NCBI RefSeq assembly: GCF_000284015.1
Contig: NC_016943.1
Location: forward strand, 4,443,541-4,507,540
Origin: Blastococcus saxobsidens DD2
Lineage (GTDB): Bacteria > Actinomycetota > Actinomycetes > Mycobacteriales > Geodermatophilaceae
Direction: 5' to 3'
DNA: 64,000 bases
A program made the position numbers and the translations under genes. The notes below the pieces were generated by a model. That model saw nothing but the letters and a program-made list of their open reading frames with translations. It had not been told where the DNA came from and searched no databases. This document shows, in pieces, positions 16,459 to 25,915 of this stretch (position 1 is its first letter; every line of letters begins with the position of its first letter).

Positions 16459-17280
16459 TCAGCTCCCCGGTCGCTCCAGCTCGTGGCTCAACGCATCGAG
16501 TTCGGCGCCGCCGGCCATCAGGCGGGTCAGCTCCTCGCGGCTGATGTCGGCCTTGGCGAACTCCCCCATGCTGCGTCCCCGGTTGAGCACCAGGAAGCGG
16601 TCCCCCACGGGGTGGGCGTGGTGCGGGTTGTGCGTGATGAGGACGACGCCGACCCCGCGGTCGCGGGCCTGCGCGACGTAGCGGAGCACCACGCCCGCCT
16701 GCTTGACGCCCAGCGCGGACGTCGGCTCGTCCAGGATCAGCACGCGCGCGCCGAAGTGCACCGCGCGGGCGATGGCCACCGACTGGCGCTCTCCGCCGGA
16801 GAGGGTGCCCACCGGCTGGTCGGGGTCGCGGATGTCGATCCCCATCGCCGCCAGCTCCCGCCGGGTGACCTCCTTGGCGCGTGCGGCGTCGAACCGGCGG
16901 AACGGTCCCCAGCCGCGCGTGGGCTCCGCCCCGAGGAAGAAGTTCCGCCAGATCGACATCAGCGGGATCATCGCCAGGTCCTGGTAGACCGTCGCGACGC
17001 CGGCGTCCAGGGCCTCCCGCGGGGAGCCGAAGTCCGCCGGCCGCCCGTCGAGCAGCACCGCGCCGCGGTCGGCCCGGTGCACCCCGGACAGGATCTTGAT
17101 CAGCGTCGACTTCCCGGCGCCGTTGTCGCCCAGGACGCAGGTGACCTCCCCGGCGCGCACGGTCGCGCTCACGCCGTCGAGGGCGATGACCGAGCCGTAG
17201 TCCTTGCCGACGTCGCGCAGTTCGAGCAGCGGCGTCGTGCGCGCCGCCCGATCCACCGGCGCCCCGCCCGCCCCGCTCAT
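16459..17280 (-). CDS. Sugar-type ABC transporter ATP-binding protein
   Basis: 273 residues, one ATPase domain, unlike the duplicated RbsA type. Walker A is G-D-N-G-A-G-K-S-T near residue 50, the Q-loop is V-Y-Q-D, the signature is L-S-G-G-E-R-Q, Walker B is V-L-I-L-D-E-P and the switch His lies in L-I-T-H-N-P. All catalytic elements are present. It powers the permease encoded just upstream, with which it overlaps by 4 nt (ATGA). The operon order is binding protein, permease, ATPase. Substrate is likely a pentose, polyol or inositol-like sugar by family, not determined. Confidence 0.9.
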   Translation of the reverse strand: MSGAGGAPVDRAARTTPLLELRDVGKDYGSVIALDGVSATVRAGEVTCVLGDNGAGKSTLIKILSGVHRADRGAVLLDGRPADFGSPREALDAGVATVYQDLAMIPLMSIWRNFFLGAEPTRGWGPFRRFDAARAKEVTRRELAAMGIDIRDPDQPVGTLSGGERQSVAIARAVHFGARVLILDEPTSALGVKQAGVVLRYVAQARDRGVGVVLITHNPHHAHPVGDRFLVLNRGRSMGEFAKADISREELTRLMAGGAELDALSHELERPGS

Positions 17281-18335
17281 CGCCGGGCCGCCTCGGCGGA
17301 GCGCCGGACCAGCCGGTTGGCCAGGACGGCGAGCAGCAGCATCGCGCCCAGGAAGAAGTAGAACCAGTCGGCGTCCCAGCGCAAGTACGGGATGCCCAGC
17401 TGGGTCATCCCGAAGATCAGCGCCCCCAGGGAGGCGCCGACCGCGGAACCGAAACCGCCGGTCAGCAGACAGCCGCCGATCACCGCCGCCACGATGTAGA
17501 TCAGCTCCTGGCCGATACCGGTGTTCGCCTGCACCGACGTCAGGCGCACGGCGAGCGTCGTCCCGACGAACCAGGCAGCCGCCGCCGTCGTCATGAAGAG
17601 CGCGATCGTCGTCCGCCGGGCGGGGACGCCCACGTTCCGGGCGGCGACCTCGTCCCCGCCGGTGGCGAACACCCAGTTGCCGAAGCGGGTGCGCAGCAGG
17701 ACCCAGCTGCCCAGGGCCGTGAACAACAGCCACCAGAGCACCGCGACCCGGAGCTCCGCGCCCAGGATCTCCACCCGCGAGGCGAACACCCACTCGGCCG
17801 CGCCGTACCCGGGGACCTCGTCGATGCCGCCGACGGTGACCGTGTCGGTGAACAGCTTGGTCAGGCCCAGGTTCAGGCCCTGCAGCATCAGGAAGGTGCC
17901 CAGCGTGATGATGAAGCTGGGCAGCCCGGTGCGGGTGACGAGCCAGCCGTTGAAGAAGCCGATCGCCAGGGCCAGGACCAGCGCCACCGCGATCGCGACC
18001 CACAGGTGCTGCCGGAACTCCACGGCGACGATGCCGACGGTCAGCGCCGTCGTCCCGGTCATCACCCCGGCCGACAGGTCGAAGTGGCCGCCGATCATCA
18101 GCAGCGCGACCGCCACCGCCATGATGCCGAGCGTCGACGCCGGGTCCAGCCAGTTGGCGATGCCCCGCGGCGTCCGGAAGACCTCCGACTGGACGGCGAA
18201 GAAGGTGAAGACCGCCACCGCGCCGACCAGCGCGCCCAGCTCGGGCTTCGCCAGCAGGCGGCGCAGCGGTCCCGCCGCACCCAGCCGCTCGTCGGCCCGC
18301 CGCTCCGCCGGCGCGGCGGTCCTCTGGGCGCTCAG
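17277..18335 (-). CDS. Sugar-type ABC transporter permease, probable CTG start
   Basis: 352 residues from a CTG at 18335. BPD_transp_2 (RbsC/XylH-like) permease with about ten membrane segments; G-G-H-F-D-L-S-A-G and [16 protein letters not shown] motifs are typical, and R-T-R-F-G-N precedes the coupling region. No ATG, GTG or TTG occurs in frame before GTG 18218. Starting there would cut into the first membrane segment and remove a charged cytoplasmic tail ([10 protein letters not shown]). The CTG overlaps the binding-protein stop as CTGA, the same geometry as ATGA overlaps elsewhere in the window. Confidence 0.85.
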   Translation of the reverse strand: MSAQRTAAPAERRADERLGAAGPLRRLLAKPELGALVGAVAVFTFFAVQSEVFRTPRGIANWLDPASTLGIMAVAVALLMIGGHFDLSAGVMTGTTALTVGIVAVEFRQHLWVAIAVALVLALAIGFFNGWLVTRTGLPSFIITLGTFLMLQGLNLGLTKLFTDTVTVGGIDEVPGYGAAEWVFASRVEILGAELRVAVLWWLLFTALGSWVLLRTRFGNWVFATGGDEVAARNVGVPARRTTIALFMTTAAAAWFVGTTLAVRLTSVQANTGIGQELIYIVAAVIGGCLLTGGFGSAVGASLGALIFGMTQLGIPYLRWDADWFYFFLGAMLLLAVLANRLVRRSAEAARR

Positions 18336-19315
18336 CGCGTGCCGGCCGAGGCCAGGTCGGCGATCGCGTCGACGTTGTCGGCGTCCACGATCCCCGGGCC
18401 GGTCAGCACCGGCCGGCCGCCGCCGACGGTGTTCAGGTTCTCGGCGTACAGCTGGAGCATCACGACCGGCAGGTAGCCCTGCTCGTACTGCTGCTGGTCG
18501 ACGGCGAAGGCGATGTCGCCGCTCTGGATGCCGCCGATGACGTCCTCGTTGAGGTCGAACGTCGCGACCTGCGCGTCGGACCCGGCGTCCGCCGCGGCGT
18601 CGGACGCCACGGCCGCGACGGCGGAGTTCAGGGTGAGCACGGCGTCGATGGTGGGGTCGGTCTGCAGCTGCGAGGTGATCGTCGACTGCGCCCCCTGCAG
18701 GTCGTTGATGTCCACCTGCACCGTGCTGATGTCCCCGCCGAGCGCCTCGGCAGCCCCGGCGCAGCGCTGCTCCAGGCCGATGTTCCCGGCCTCGTGGATG
18801 ACGCAGACGACGTTCTCCGCGCCGTTCTCCGCGAGCCGCTGCCCGGCGCCCTGGCCGGCGATCCGCTCGTCCTGCCCGACGTGGCCGATGGCACCGAACT
18901 CCGCCGAGCGCTCACCTCCGGAGTTGATGGTGACGACCGGGATCCCGGCCTCGACCGCACCCTCGATCGACTCCTGCAGCGCGTCGGGGTTGGCCATCGA
19001 GACCACGATCCCGTCGACGTCGGAGTTCACCGCCGCGTCGATGAGCTGCGCCTGGCGCTGGGGGTCGCCGTCGCTCTGGTAGTCGACGTCGATGCCGAGG
19101 TCCTCGCCGGCCGCCTCGGCGCCGTTCTGCACGACGTCCCAGAAGGCGTCCCCGGCCGAGCCGTGGGTGATCACCGAGAAGGCGAGCTCCCCGTCGGCCG
19201 CCGTGCCGCTCCCGGCGTCCTCGCCGCCCCCGCCTCCGCCACCGTCGGTGGTGCAGGCGGCCAGGACGAGGGGCGCGGCCAAGACCAGTGCCAGCAGTCG
19301 CTTCGGTGCGGCCAT
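18332..19315 (-). CDS. ABC transporter substrate-binding lipoprotein
   Basis: 327 residues. The signal peptide ends at V-L-A-A-C22, followed by a Gly-rich spacer and a periplasmic-binding-protein type 1 fold (Peripla_BP_4). F-W-D-V-V-Q-N-G near the start and [11 protein letters not shown] in the first lobe are typical of ribose/xylose/inositol binders. It captures the sugar outside the membrane and delivers it to the permease. The ATG is preceded by AGGAGG at 9 nt. First gene of the operon; the 153-nt gap upstream is shared with a divergent dehydrogenase. Confidence 0.9.
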   Translation of the reverse strand: MAAPKRLLALVLAAPLVLAACTTDGGGGGGGEDAGSGTAADGELAFSVITHGSAGDAFWDVVQNGAEAAGEDLGIDVDYQSDGDPQRQAQLIDAAVNSDVDGIVVSMANPDALQESIEGAVEAGIPVVTINSGGERSAEFGAIGHVGQDERIAGQGAGQRLAENGAENVVCVIHEAGNIGLEQRCAGAAEALGGDISTVQVDINDLQGAQSTITSQLQTDPTIDAVLTLNSAVAAVASDAAADAGSDAQVATFDLNEDVIGGIQSGDIAFAVDQQQYEQGYLPVVMLQLYAENLNTVGGGRPVLTGPGIVDADNVDAIADLASAGTR

Positions 19316-19455
19316 CGAGGATCCTCCTGTGCTGCCGGGCCGGGGCCCGGACGTTCGCTTCGCCCAGGATCATGCCCTTCGTGCCCACCGGGGGTGCCGC
19401 AGGAGGCCCGGCGCGGTGCGCACTCCACCGACCGGGCGGCACGCCCGGATCGATC

Positions 19456-19461
19456 TAGGCT
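19456..19461 (+). promoter_or_regulatory. -10 box TAGGCT, leaderless promoter
   Basis: TAGGCT lies 7 nt before the GTG at 19469. Confidence 0.55.
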
Positions 19462-19468
19462 TCCGGTC

Positions 19469-20533
19469 GTGGACGTCCTGGGATCCGGTCATGAGCAGGT
19501 CGTGTTCTGCAGCGACCCCGAATCGGGGTTGCGGGCGGTGATCGCGATCCACTCCACGGCCCTCGGGCCCGCGCTGGGTGGCACGCGCTTCTACCCCTAC
19601 GCCAGCGAGCAGGCCGCCGTCGCCGACGCGCTCCGGTTGTCGACGGCGATGTCGTACAAGAACAGCCTCGCGGGGCTCGACCTGGGCGGCGGCAAGGCGG
19701 TGATCATCGGCGACCCGCGCACCGGCAAGACCGAGGCGCTGCTGCGCGCCTACGGCCGGTTCGTCCAGGCGCTGGGCGGCCGGTACCTGACCGCTTGCGA
19801 CGTGGGCACGTCCAACGCCGACCTGGACGTCGTCGCGCGGGAGACCCGCTTCGCGCACGGCCGGTCGGAGGCCCAGGGCGGGTGCGGGGACTCCTCGGTG
19901 CTCACCGCCTACGGCGTCTTCCTCGGAATGCAGGCGGCCGCGCAGCACTGCTGGGGCTCGCGGTCCCTGGCCGGTCGGACCGTGGCCGTGGCCGGCGCCG
20001 GCAAGGTGGGCTCGCACCTGATCGGCCGCCTGGTCGACGACGGCGCGGCCGTCGTGGTCACCGACGTCGACCCGGCGGCGGTGGCGCGCATCCGGGCCCG
20101 CCACCCCCAGGTGACGGCCGTGGCCGACACCGCCGCGCTGGTCCGCACCGAGCACGACGTCTACTCGCCCAACGCCCTCGGCGGCGCCCTGGACGAGGAG
20201 ACCGTGGCGGTGCTGCCGTCGCGCATCGTCTGCGGCGGGGCGAACAACCAGCTCGCCACCCCGGAGGTCGCCGAGCAGCTGCGCGGGCGCGGGATCCTGT
20301 ACGCGCCCGACTACCTGGTGAACGCCGGCGGGGTCATCCAGGTGGAGGACGAGCGGCACGGCTTCTCGTTCGGGCGCGCGCAGGCCAAGGCCTCCGGCAT
20401 CTTCGACGTCGCCCTGCGGGTCTTCGCGCTCGCCGACGCCGCGGGGATCTCCCCGGCGGGAGCCGCGGATCGGCTGGCCGAGGAGCGCATCCGCTCGGTC
20501 GGCCGGCTGGCCACGATCCGGCTGCCGCGCTGA
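19469..20533 (+). CDS. Glu/Leu/Phe/Val dehydrogenase (valine/leucine type)
   Basis: 354 residues, the length of valine/leucine dehydrogenases rather than glutamate dehydrogenases. The substrate region [10 protein letters not shown], Lys64 in M-S-Y-K-N and the catalytic Lys76 in D-L-G-G-G-K-A are present, as is the Rossmann motif V-A-G-A-G-K-V-G. It should deaminate a branched-chain amino acid to its 2-oxo acid with NAD, feeding branched-chain catabolism or fatty-acid primers. The GTG at 19469 follows the leaderless TAGGCT box. Monocistronic, divergent from the sugar ABC operon. Confidence 0.9.
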   Translation: MDVLGSGHEQVVFCSDPESGLRAVIAIHSTALGPALGGTRFYPYASEQAAVADALRLSTAMSYKNSLAGLDLGGGKAVIIGDPRTGKTEALLRAYGRFVQALGGRYLTACDVGTSNADLDVVARETRFAHGRSEAQGGCGDSSVLTAYGVFLGMQAAAQHCWGSRSLAGRTVAVAGAGKVGSHLIGRLVDDGAAVVVTDVDPAAVARIRARHPQVTAVADTAALVRTEHDVYSPNALGGALDEETVAVLPSRIVCGGANNQLATPEVAEQLRGRGILYAPDYLVNAGGVIQVEDERHGFSFGRAQAKASGIFDVALRVFALADAAGISPAGAADRLAEERIRSVGRLATIRLPR

Positions 20534-20593
20534 TCCGGCGGCCCGCGCACCACCGGAAGGGGGAGGGCGTGTGCCCGCCGGCGATCGGTGTCG

Positions 20594-20599
20594 TAGTGT
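20594..20599 (+). promoter_or_regulatory. Candidate -10 box TAGTGT for the DUF3073 gene
   Basis: TAGTGT lies about 95 nt before the ATG at 20694. The implied leader can fold a short CAGCC/GGCTG hairpin near 20646-20659. No convincing -35. Confidence 0.3.
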
Positions 20600-20693
20600 T
20601 GTCCGAGACATAGTCACTCAGTCGGGGTCGCCACGCGGGCCGCATCAGCCGCTTGGCTGAGCCTCCGCACTCCGTAACGAGGGGGTCGAGCCG

Positions 20694-20918
20694 ATGGGGC
20701 GCGGCCGAGCGAAGGCCAAGCAGACACGCGTGGCCCGTGAGCTCAAGTACAGCTCACCCAACACCGACCTCACCGCGCTGCAGCGGGAGCTGGCCGGTTC
20801 GTCGTCGTCGTACACCCCGCCCAGCGCGGTGGACGACGAGGACGAGGACGAGGACGACGCGTACGCCGATCGTTGGGCGGACGACGACTCCGACGACGAC
20901 TGGGCGGCCAGCCGCTGA
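20694..20918 (+). CDS. DUF3073 family protein
   Basis: 74 residues. The basic N-terminus G-R-G-R-A-K-A-K-Q-T-R-V-A-R-E-L-K-Y and an acidic D-E-D-E-D-E-D-D tail are diagnostic of DUF3073, a small actinobacterial family of unknown function that usually lies next to purM, as here. The charge split suggests nucleic-acid or ribosome contact, which is inference. The ATG has an AGGGGG Shine-Dalgarno 8 nt upstream and a long leader, unlike most neighbours. Ends in a hairpin. Confidence 0.88.
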   Translation: MGRGRAKAKQTRVARELKYSSPNTDLTALQRELAGSSSSYTPPSAVDDEDEDEDDAYADRWADDDSDDDWAASR

Positions 20919-20950
20919 CCCGCGGCACCGCTCTCCGGAACGTCGGTCAC

Positions 20951-20986
20951 CACGACACCGCGGCCCTCCGGGGCGGCGGTGTCGTG
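20951..20986. terminator. Hairpin terminator after DUF3073 gene
   Basis: Perfect 11-bp arms (CACGACACCGC) with a 14-nt loop that can itself pair as CCC/GGG. The rest of the gap to purM (20987-21140) shows nothing I can assign. Confidence 0.65.
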
Positions 20987-21140
20987 GTGTCGCGTGCGGG
21001 GATCGACGTGGCGGGACGGGCTCAGGCGCGCCCCCAGCCCGCGTGACCCTGCGCTCGTCGTCGCCACCCCGGAGCTGTAGCGCTCAGGCGGCGATCACGG
21101 GATCTGGGGCGAGGCACCGCCACAGCTGCCAGGGGCGACG

Positions 21141-22202
21141 TCAGCGGTAGGAGCCGACGAGCTCCGCGGCCGGGGCGTCCCCGTCGGACCGCTCCCGCAC
21201 GGTCCCGGCGATCCACGCGGGCACCCCGCGGGCGGTCAGCAGTGCGACGGCGGCGTCGGCGCGGTCCGGGGCGACGGCGGCGATCATCCCGACCCCGCAG
21301 TTGAAGGCGCGCTCGCTCTCCGCCCGGGGAACCCCGTGCTCCTCCATCAGGCGCACGGCAACCGGTAGCGCCCACGTGCTGCGGTCCAGCACCGCCTGCA
21401 GCCCGTCGGGCACCACGCGCGCGGTGTTCCCGGCCAGCCCACCGCCGGTGATGTGCGCGTAGGCGTGCACGCCCTCGACGCCCAGCACCTCGACCAGGGC
21501 CAGGCAGTCCAGCGCGTAGATGCGGGTGGGCTCGAGCAGCTCCTCGCCCAGCGCGCGATCGAGGCCGGCCGGCGTCGCGTGCAGGTCCAGGCCTGCCGCG
21601 CCCACCACCCGGCGCACGAGGGAGTAGCCGTTGGAGTGGAAGCCCGACGACGCCATCGCGATCACCGCGTCGCCCTCGTGCACGCGCTCCGGGCCCAGGA
21701 CGGCGTCGGCCTCGACGACCCCCACCGCCGTCGCGGCGAGGTCGTACTCGTCGGCGTCCATCAGGTCGCCGTGCTCGGCGGTCTCCCCGCCCACCAGGGC
21801 CGCACCGGCCCGGGTGCAGCCGGCGGCGATACCGGTGACGATCGCGGCGATCCGCTCGGGGACCACCCTTCCGCAGGCCACGTAGTCCTGGAGGAACAGC
21901 GGCTCGGCGCCGCAGGCGACCAGGTCGTCGACGACCATGGCCACGAGGTCGATCCCCACGGTGTCGTGCCGGTCCAGCTGCCGGGCGAGCGCGATCTTCG
22001 TGCCCACGCCGTCGGTGGAGGAGGCGAGCAGCGGCCTGCGGTACTTGGCGGTGTCCAGGGCGAACAGCCCGGCGAACCCGCCCAGCCCGCCCACCACCTC
22101 GGGCCGGTTGGTCCGCTCGACCGCGGCCCGCATCAGCGTGACCGCGCGCTCCCCGGCGTCGATGTCGACGCCGGAGGCGGCGTAGGTGAACTCGGTGCTC
22201 AC
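21141..22202 (-). CDS. purM: Phosphoribosylformylglycinamidine cyclo-ligase
   Basis: 353 residues, normal length. Purine step 5: closes FGAM to AIR with ATP. A-S-S-T-D-G-V-G-T-K-I near residue 60, G-G-E-T-A-E-H, F-H-S-N-G-Y-S-L-V-R-R and H-I-T-G-G-G-L-A-G-N are the conserved AIR synthetase motifs. The GTG overlaps the purF stop by 4 nt (GTGA), so purM is translated by coupling from purF. The order purF-purM is standard in actinobacteria. Confidence 0.96.
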   Translation of the reverse strand: MSTEFTYAASGVDIDAGERAVTLMRAAVERTNRPEVVGGLGGFAGLFALDTAKYRRPLLASSTDGVGTKIALARQLDRHDTVGIDLVAMVVDDLVACGAEPLFLQDYVACGRVVPERIAAIVTGIAAGCTRAGAALVGGETAEHGDLMDADEYDLAATAVGVVEADAVLGPERVHEGDAVIAMASSGFHSNGYSLVRRVVGAAGLDLHATPAGLDRALGEELLEPTRIYALDCLALVEVLGVEGVHAYAHITGGGLAGNTARVVPDGLQAVLDRSTWALPVAVRLMEEHGVPRAESERAFNCGVGMIAAVAPDRADAAVALLTARGVPAWIAGTVRERSDGDAPAAELVGSYR

Positions 22203-23737
22203 GGCCGCCTCAGCGCGTCCTCAGCACCTCCGGGCACCGCCGCGCTGCCGGCCTGCTGGCCCGTCCAGCCGGTCACCGCCCGCTGCTCTATGCCTTCGAG
22301 AACGTGCTTGCCCAGCACCTCGGGCGCGCCCAGGTCGATGGGGTACTCGCCGGTGAAGCAGGCGGTGCACAGTCGGTTCCGCGGCTGCTCGGTGGCGGCG
22401 ATCAGCTCCTGCTCGGAGACGTAGCCCAGGGAGTCGGCGTTGATCGAGGCGCGCACGCCGTCGATGTCCAGCCCGTTGGCGATCAGCTCGGCCCGACTGG
22501 CGAAGTCGATGCCGTAGAAGCACGGCCACTTCACCGGCGGGGAGGAGATGCGCACGTGCACCTCCAGCGCCCCCGCCTCGCGCAGCATCCGGATCAGCGC
22601 GCGCTGCGTGTTGCCCCGGACGATCGAGTCGTCGACGACGACCAGCCGCTTGCCGCGGATCACGTCGCGCAGCGGGTTCAGCTTCAGCCGGATGCCCAGC
22701 TGCCGGATGGTCTGCGACGGCTGGATGAAGGTGCGGCCGACGTAGGAGTTCTTGACCAGCCCCAGCCCGTAGGGGATGCCGCTGGCCTCCGCGTAACCGA
22801 CGGCGGCCGGCGTCCCCGACTCCGGCACCGGGATGACCAGGTCGGCGTCGGCCGGGTGCTCCCTGGCCAGCCGGCGGCCGATCTCGACCCGGGCGGCGTG
22901 CACGCTGCGGCCGGAGATCGTGGTGTCCGGGCGGGCGAGGTAGACGTACTCGAAGACGCAGCCCTTGGGCTCGGCGGGCGCGAAGTGCTGGCTGCGCAGG
23001 CCGTTCTCGTCGATGGCGATCAGCTCGCCGGGCTCGACCTCGCGGACCACGGAGGCGCCGACGATGTCCAGCGCCGCGGTCTCGCTGGCCACGACCCAGC
23101 CGCGCTCCAGCCGGCCCAGCACCAGCGGGCGGACGCCCTGCGGGTCACGGGCGGCGTAGAGCGTGTCCTCGTCCATGAACGTGATGGAGAAGGCCCCGCG
23201 CAGCTGCGGCAGCACCTCCATGGCCGCGGCCTCCACCGAGATGTCCTGGTAGGAGGCGATCAGCGCCGTCACCAGGTCGGAGTCGGTGGTGGCGGCGAAG
23301 GCGCCCGGCACCCCCGCGTCGGCGGCCGTGCTGGCCAGCTCGGCGGTGTTGACCAGGTTCCCGTTGTGACAGAGCGCCAGCCCGGTCCCGGCCTCCGTGG
23401 TGCGGAAGGTGGGCTGGGCGTTCTCCCACGTGGACGCGCCGGTGGTGGAGTACCGGGTGTGGCCGACGGCGAGGTGGCCGCGCAGGCTGCCGAGCGTCGC
23501 CTCGTCGAACACCTGGCTGACGAGACCGAGGTCCTTGAAGACGACGACCGAGGCGCCGTCGGACACCGCGATACCCGCCGCCTCCTGCCCGCGGTGCTGG
23601 AGCGCGTACAGACCGAAATAGGTCAGCTTCGCGACCTCTTCACCAGGTGCCCAGACCCCGAAGACGCCACAGGCGTCCTGGGGTGCCGGGGACTGGGGAT
23701 CGAGGTCGTGCGTCAGCCGTCCATCACCGCGAAGCAC
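22199..23737 (-). CDS. purF: Amidophosphoribosyltransferase
   Basis: 512 residues. First committed purine step: PRPP plus glutamine to phosphoribosylamine. A short propeptide precedes the catalytic Cys in Q-D-A-C-G-V-F-G-V-W, which must be exposed by cleavage. The glutaminase motif is G-H-T-R-Y-S-T-T-G, the PRPP loop is V-V-V-D-D-S-I-V-R-G-N-T, and C-T-A-C-F-T-G supplies Cys ligands of an iron-sulfur cluster as in the Bacillus type. GTG 23737 is chosen because TACGCT lies exactly 7 nt upstream; longer in-frame starts are Arg-rich and unsupported. Confidence 0.95.
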   Translation of the reverse strand: MLRGDGRLTHDLDPQSPAPQDACGVFGVWAPGEEVAKLTYFGLYALQHRGQEAAGIAVSDGASVVVFKDLGLVSQVFDEATLGSLRGHLAVGHTRYSTTGASTWENAQPTFRTTEAGTGLALCHNGNLVNTAELASTAADAGVPGAFAATTDSDLVTALIASYQDISVEAAAMEVLPQLRGAFSITFMDEDTLYAARDPQGVRPLVLGRLERGWVVASETAALDIVGASVVREVEPGELIAIDENGLRSQHFAPAEPKGCVFEYVYLARPDTTISGRSVHAARVEIGRRLAREHPADADLVIPVPESGTPAAVGYAEASGIPYGLGLVKNSYVGRTFIQPSQTIRQLGIRLKLNPLRDVIRGKRLVVVDDSIVRGNTQRALIRMLREAGALEVHVRISSPPVKWPCFYGIDFASRAELIANGLDIDGVRASINADSLGYVSEQELIAATEQPRNRLCTACFTGEYPIDLGAPEVLGKHVLEGIEQRAVTGWTGQQAGSAAVPGGAEDALRRP

Positions 23738-23744
23738 GGGGTCG

Positions 23745-23750
23745 AGCGTA
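23745..23750 (-). promoter_or_regulatory. -10 box TACGCT, leaderless purF promoter
   Basis: TACGCT on the minus strand, 7 nt before the GTG of purF. Confidence 0.55.
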
Positions 23751-23838
23751 CCGGCGCCCGCCACCCGGAGAGCGCCCAGCCGGTGTACCGCGTCACCTCG
23801 CGGGCGCCACCACGCCGGTCGGCCTCCGCACCGACCCC

Positions 23839-23898
23839 GGCATAGGAGGCTCTGCCTACGGTGTCGCGACCCCATCCATAGGCATTGCCTCCTATGCC
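23839..23898. promoter_or_regulatory. 12-bp inverted repeat upstream of purF, candidate operator
   Basis: GGCATAGGAGGC (23839-23850) recurs inverted as GCCTCCTATGCC (23887-23898), 36 nt apart. A third partial copy CCATAGGCAT lies between them at about 23876-23885. The centre is about 120-130 nt upstream of the purF start, and the stretch is visibly AT-richer than its surroundings. It could bind a purine regulator, or terminate the MBL gene that ends at 23923. Confidence 0.45.
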
Positions 23899-23922
23899 TG
23901 TGGATGCCGCCGCGCCGGGGAG

Positions 23923-24534
23923 TCAGTGCACGTTGCGGAGCTCCGCGAAGATCGTCGTGTCGTCCCCGTGGCCGGTCCTCACGACCGTGTCGCCGTGCAG
24001 GCTCAGCAACTGCGCCCGGATCGAGTTCACGATCGTCGGGTGGTCGCTGAACGACCGGCCGGTCGCCCCCGGCCCGCCGCAGAACAGCGTGTCGCCGGTG
24101 AAGACCGTGCGCAGGTCCGCCGCGTGCAGGCAGGTGCTGCCCGGGGAGTGACCCGGCGTGTGCAGCGCGACGAGCCGGGTGCCCGCGACGTCGAACCGGG
24201 TGCCGGCCCGCAGGTACTCGTCAGGTGCGGTGTCCGGGTGCGTCATGTCCCAGAGCATCCGGTCGGCGCTGTGAAACCAGATCGGCGCGCCGGTGGCCGC
24301 ACGGAGCGCCGGCGCGGCGGTGATGTGGTCGTTGTGCCCGTGCGTCAGCACGATCGCGGTCACCGTCCGGCCACCGATCGCCTCGACGATCGGCGCGGCG
24401 TCGTGCGGAGCGTCGATCACGAGCACCTCGTCGTCGTCCCCGACGAGCCAGACGTTGTTCTCGACGTCGAAGTCCTGGCCGTCGAGGCTGAAGACGCCGG
24501 GGATGACCACCTTGTCGATGCGGGCGCCGCTCAT
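23923..24534 (-). CDS. MBL-fold hydrolase partner of mscR
   Basis: 203 residues, a glyoxalase-II-like metallo-beta-lactamase fold: T-H-G-H-N-D-H-I, T-P-G-H-S-P-G-S-T, F-T-G-D-T-L-F and R-T-G-H-G-D-D give the metal ligands. It lies directly downstream of the mycothiol-dependent dehydrogenase. In Mycobacterium tuberculosis an MBL gene (Rv2260) follows the corresponding gene (Rv2259) in the same way, so it probably hydrolyses the S-formylmycothiol or a related mycothiol ester; that role is inference. Starts 77 nt after mscR with a GGAG site. Confidence 0.85.
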   Translation of the reverse strand: MSGARIDKVVIPGVFSLDGQDFDVENNVWLVGDDDEVLVIDAPHDAAPIVEAIGGRTVTAIVLTHGHNDHITAAPALRAATGAPIWFHSADRMLWDMTHPDTAPDEYLRAGTRFDVAGTRLVALHTPGHSPGSTCLHAADLRTVFTGDTLFCGGPGATGRSFSDHPTIVNSIRAQLLSLHGDTVVRTGHGDDTTIFAELRNVH

Positions 24535-24610
24535 TGCTCGACTCCGCACTCGTTCCGCTCCTCGGTCGCTGGCGCTCCCTGCGATGCTCGCTCGCGCGTC
24601 GTTCTCGCGG
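24535..24610. other. GAGCG-rich intergenic spacer
   Basis: The gap between mscR and the MBL gene, read on the minus strand, is rich in GAGCG/GCGAG pentamers (GCGAGCGAGC, GGAGCG, GAGGAGCGG). It looks like a repetitive intergenic element of the kind dispersed in some actinobacteria. I see no hairpin strong enough to be a terminator. Confidence 0.3.
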
Positions 24611-25702
24611 TCACTTCTCGAACACCACGACGCTGCGCAGCACCTCGCCCTTGTGCATCTTCTCGAAGGCCACCTCGACGTCGTCCAGCCCGATCGTCTC
24701 GCTGACGAAGGCGTCGAGGTCGAAGCGGCCCTGCAGGTAGAGGTCGACCAGCATCGGGAAGTCACGGCTGGGCAGGCAGTCGCCGTACCAGGAGGACCTG
24801 ATCGACCCGCCGCGGCCGAAGATCTCGATCGCCGGCAGGGTGACCTCCATGCCCGGCGTCGGGACGCCGACCATGACGACCCGGCCGGCCAGGTCACGGG
24901 CGTAGAACGCCTGCTCGAACACCTCCGGGTGGCCGACGGCGTCGATGGCGACGTCGACGCCGAAGCCGCCGGTGAGGGCCCGGATCGCCTCCACCGGGTC
25001 GGTGTCCGTGGAGTTGACCGTGTGGGTGGCGCCGAACTGCCTGGCCCACTCGAGCTTCCGGTCGGAGATGTCGACGGCGATGATCGTCGTCGCCCCGGCG
25101 AGCTTCGCCCCGGCGATCGCGGCGTCACCGACGCCGCCGCAGCCGAACACGGCCACCGTCTCGCCGCGCTGCACGCCGCCGGTGTTGACCGCCGCGCCCA
25201 CCCCGGCCATGACGCCGCAGCCGAGCAGTCCGGCAGCGGTCGGCGGCGCGGCCGGGTCCACCTTCGTGCACTGGCCGGAGTGCACCAGCGTCTTCTCGGC
25301 GAAGGCGCCGATGCCCAGCGCCGGGGAGAGCTCGGTGCCGTCGGCGAGGGTCATCTTCTGCGCGGCGTTGTGGGTATTGAAGCAGTACTGCAGCTGACCC
25401 TTGCGGCAGGCACGGCACTCACCGCACACGGCCCGCCAGTTCAGGACGACGTAGTCGCCCACTGCGACGTTGGTGACACCCTCGCCGACGGCGGAGACGA
25501 CGCCGGCCGCCTCGTGGCCGAGCAGGAACGGGAAGTCGTCGTTGATGCCGCCTTCGCGGTAGTGCAGGTCGGTGTGGCAGACCCCGCAGGCCTGCACGTC
25601 GACGACCGCCTCACCCGGCCCCGGGTCGGGGACCACGATGGTCTCCACCGTGACCGGCTGTCCCTTGCCGCGGGCTACGACGCCCCGCACCTCATATGCC
25701 AT
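24611..25702 (-). CDS. mscR: S-(hydroxymethyl)mycothiol dehydrogenase
   Basis: 363 residues, zinc-dependent alcohol dehydrogenase superfamily. Catalytic zinc ligands lie in C-G-V-C-H-T-D-L-H and G-H-E-A-A-G; structural zinc ligands lie in [10 protein letters not shown] with a later Cys; the NAD motif is G-C-G-G-V-G. The sequence matches the mycothiol-dependent formaldehyde dehydrogenase/S-nitrosomycothiol reductase group (MscR, AdhE2). It oxidises the formaldehyde-mycothiol adduct. A TAGGCT box lies 6 nt before the ATG. Operon with the MBL hydrolase. Confidence 0.92.
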   Translation of the reverse strand: MAYEVRGVVARGKGQPVTVETIVVPDPGPGEAVVDVQACGVCHTDLHYREGGINDDFPFLLGHEAAGVVSAVGEGVTNVAVGDYVVLNWRAVCGECRACRKGQLQYCFNTHNAAQKMTLADGTELSPALGIGAFAEKTLVHSGQCTKVDPAAPPTAAGLLGCGVMAGVGAAVNTGGVQRGETVAVFGCGGVGDAAIAGAKLAGATTIIAVDISDRKLEWARQFGATHTVNSTDTDPVEAIRALTGGFGVDVAIDAVGHPEVFEQAFYARDLAGRVVMVGVPTPGMEVTLPAIEIFGRGGSIRSSWYGDCLPSRDFPMLVDLYLQGRFDLDAFVSETIGLDDVEVAFEKMHKGEVLRSVVVFEK

Positions 25703-25708
25703 GCGGCG

Positions 25709-25714
25709 AGCCTA
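25709..25714 (-). promoter_or_regulatory. -10 box TAGGCT, leaderless mscR promoter
   Basis: TAGGCT on the minus strand, 6 nt before the ATG at 25702. The 213-nt divergent gap to 25916 is AT-richer than average and must also hold the promoter of the transporter, which I cannot pinpoint. Confidence 0.55.
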
Positions 25715-25915
25715 GGCGTCCGCCGCTGGGCCGGTTCGAGTGCTCTGATGTGGTAACTGTTCGTCACGGCGTGGTCACGTTCGCATGTTGAGCGCGCAAT
25801 GTTCTTCTCGACGACGTACGGTGCCACGCGATAGCGACCCAGATCACAGATCATCGGGCGCGTCCTGGTTGTGGCCGTCCGGCCGTACCGGTTCCCGTCC
25901 CCGGAGGTTGTCCCC

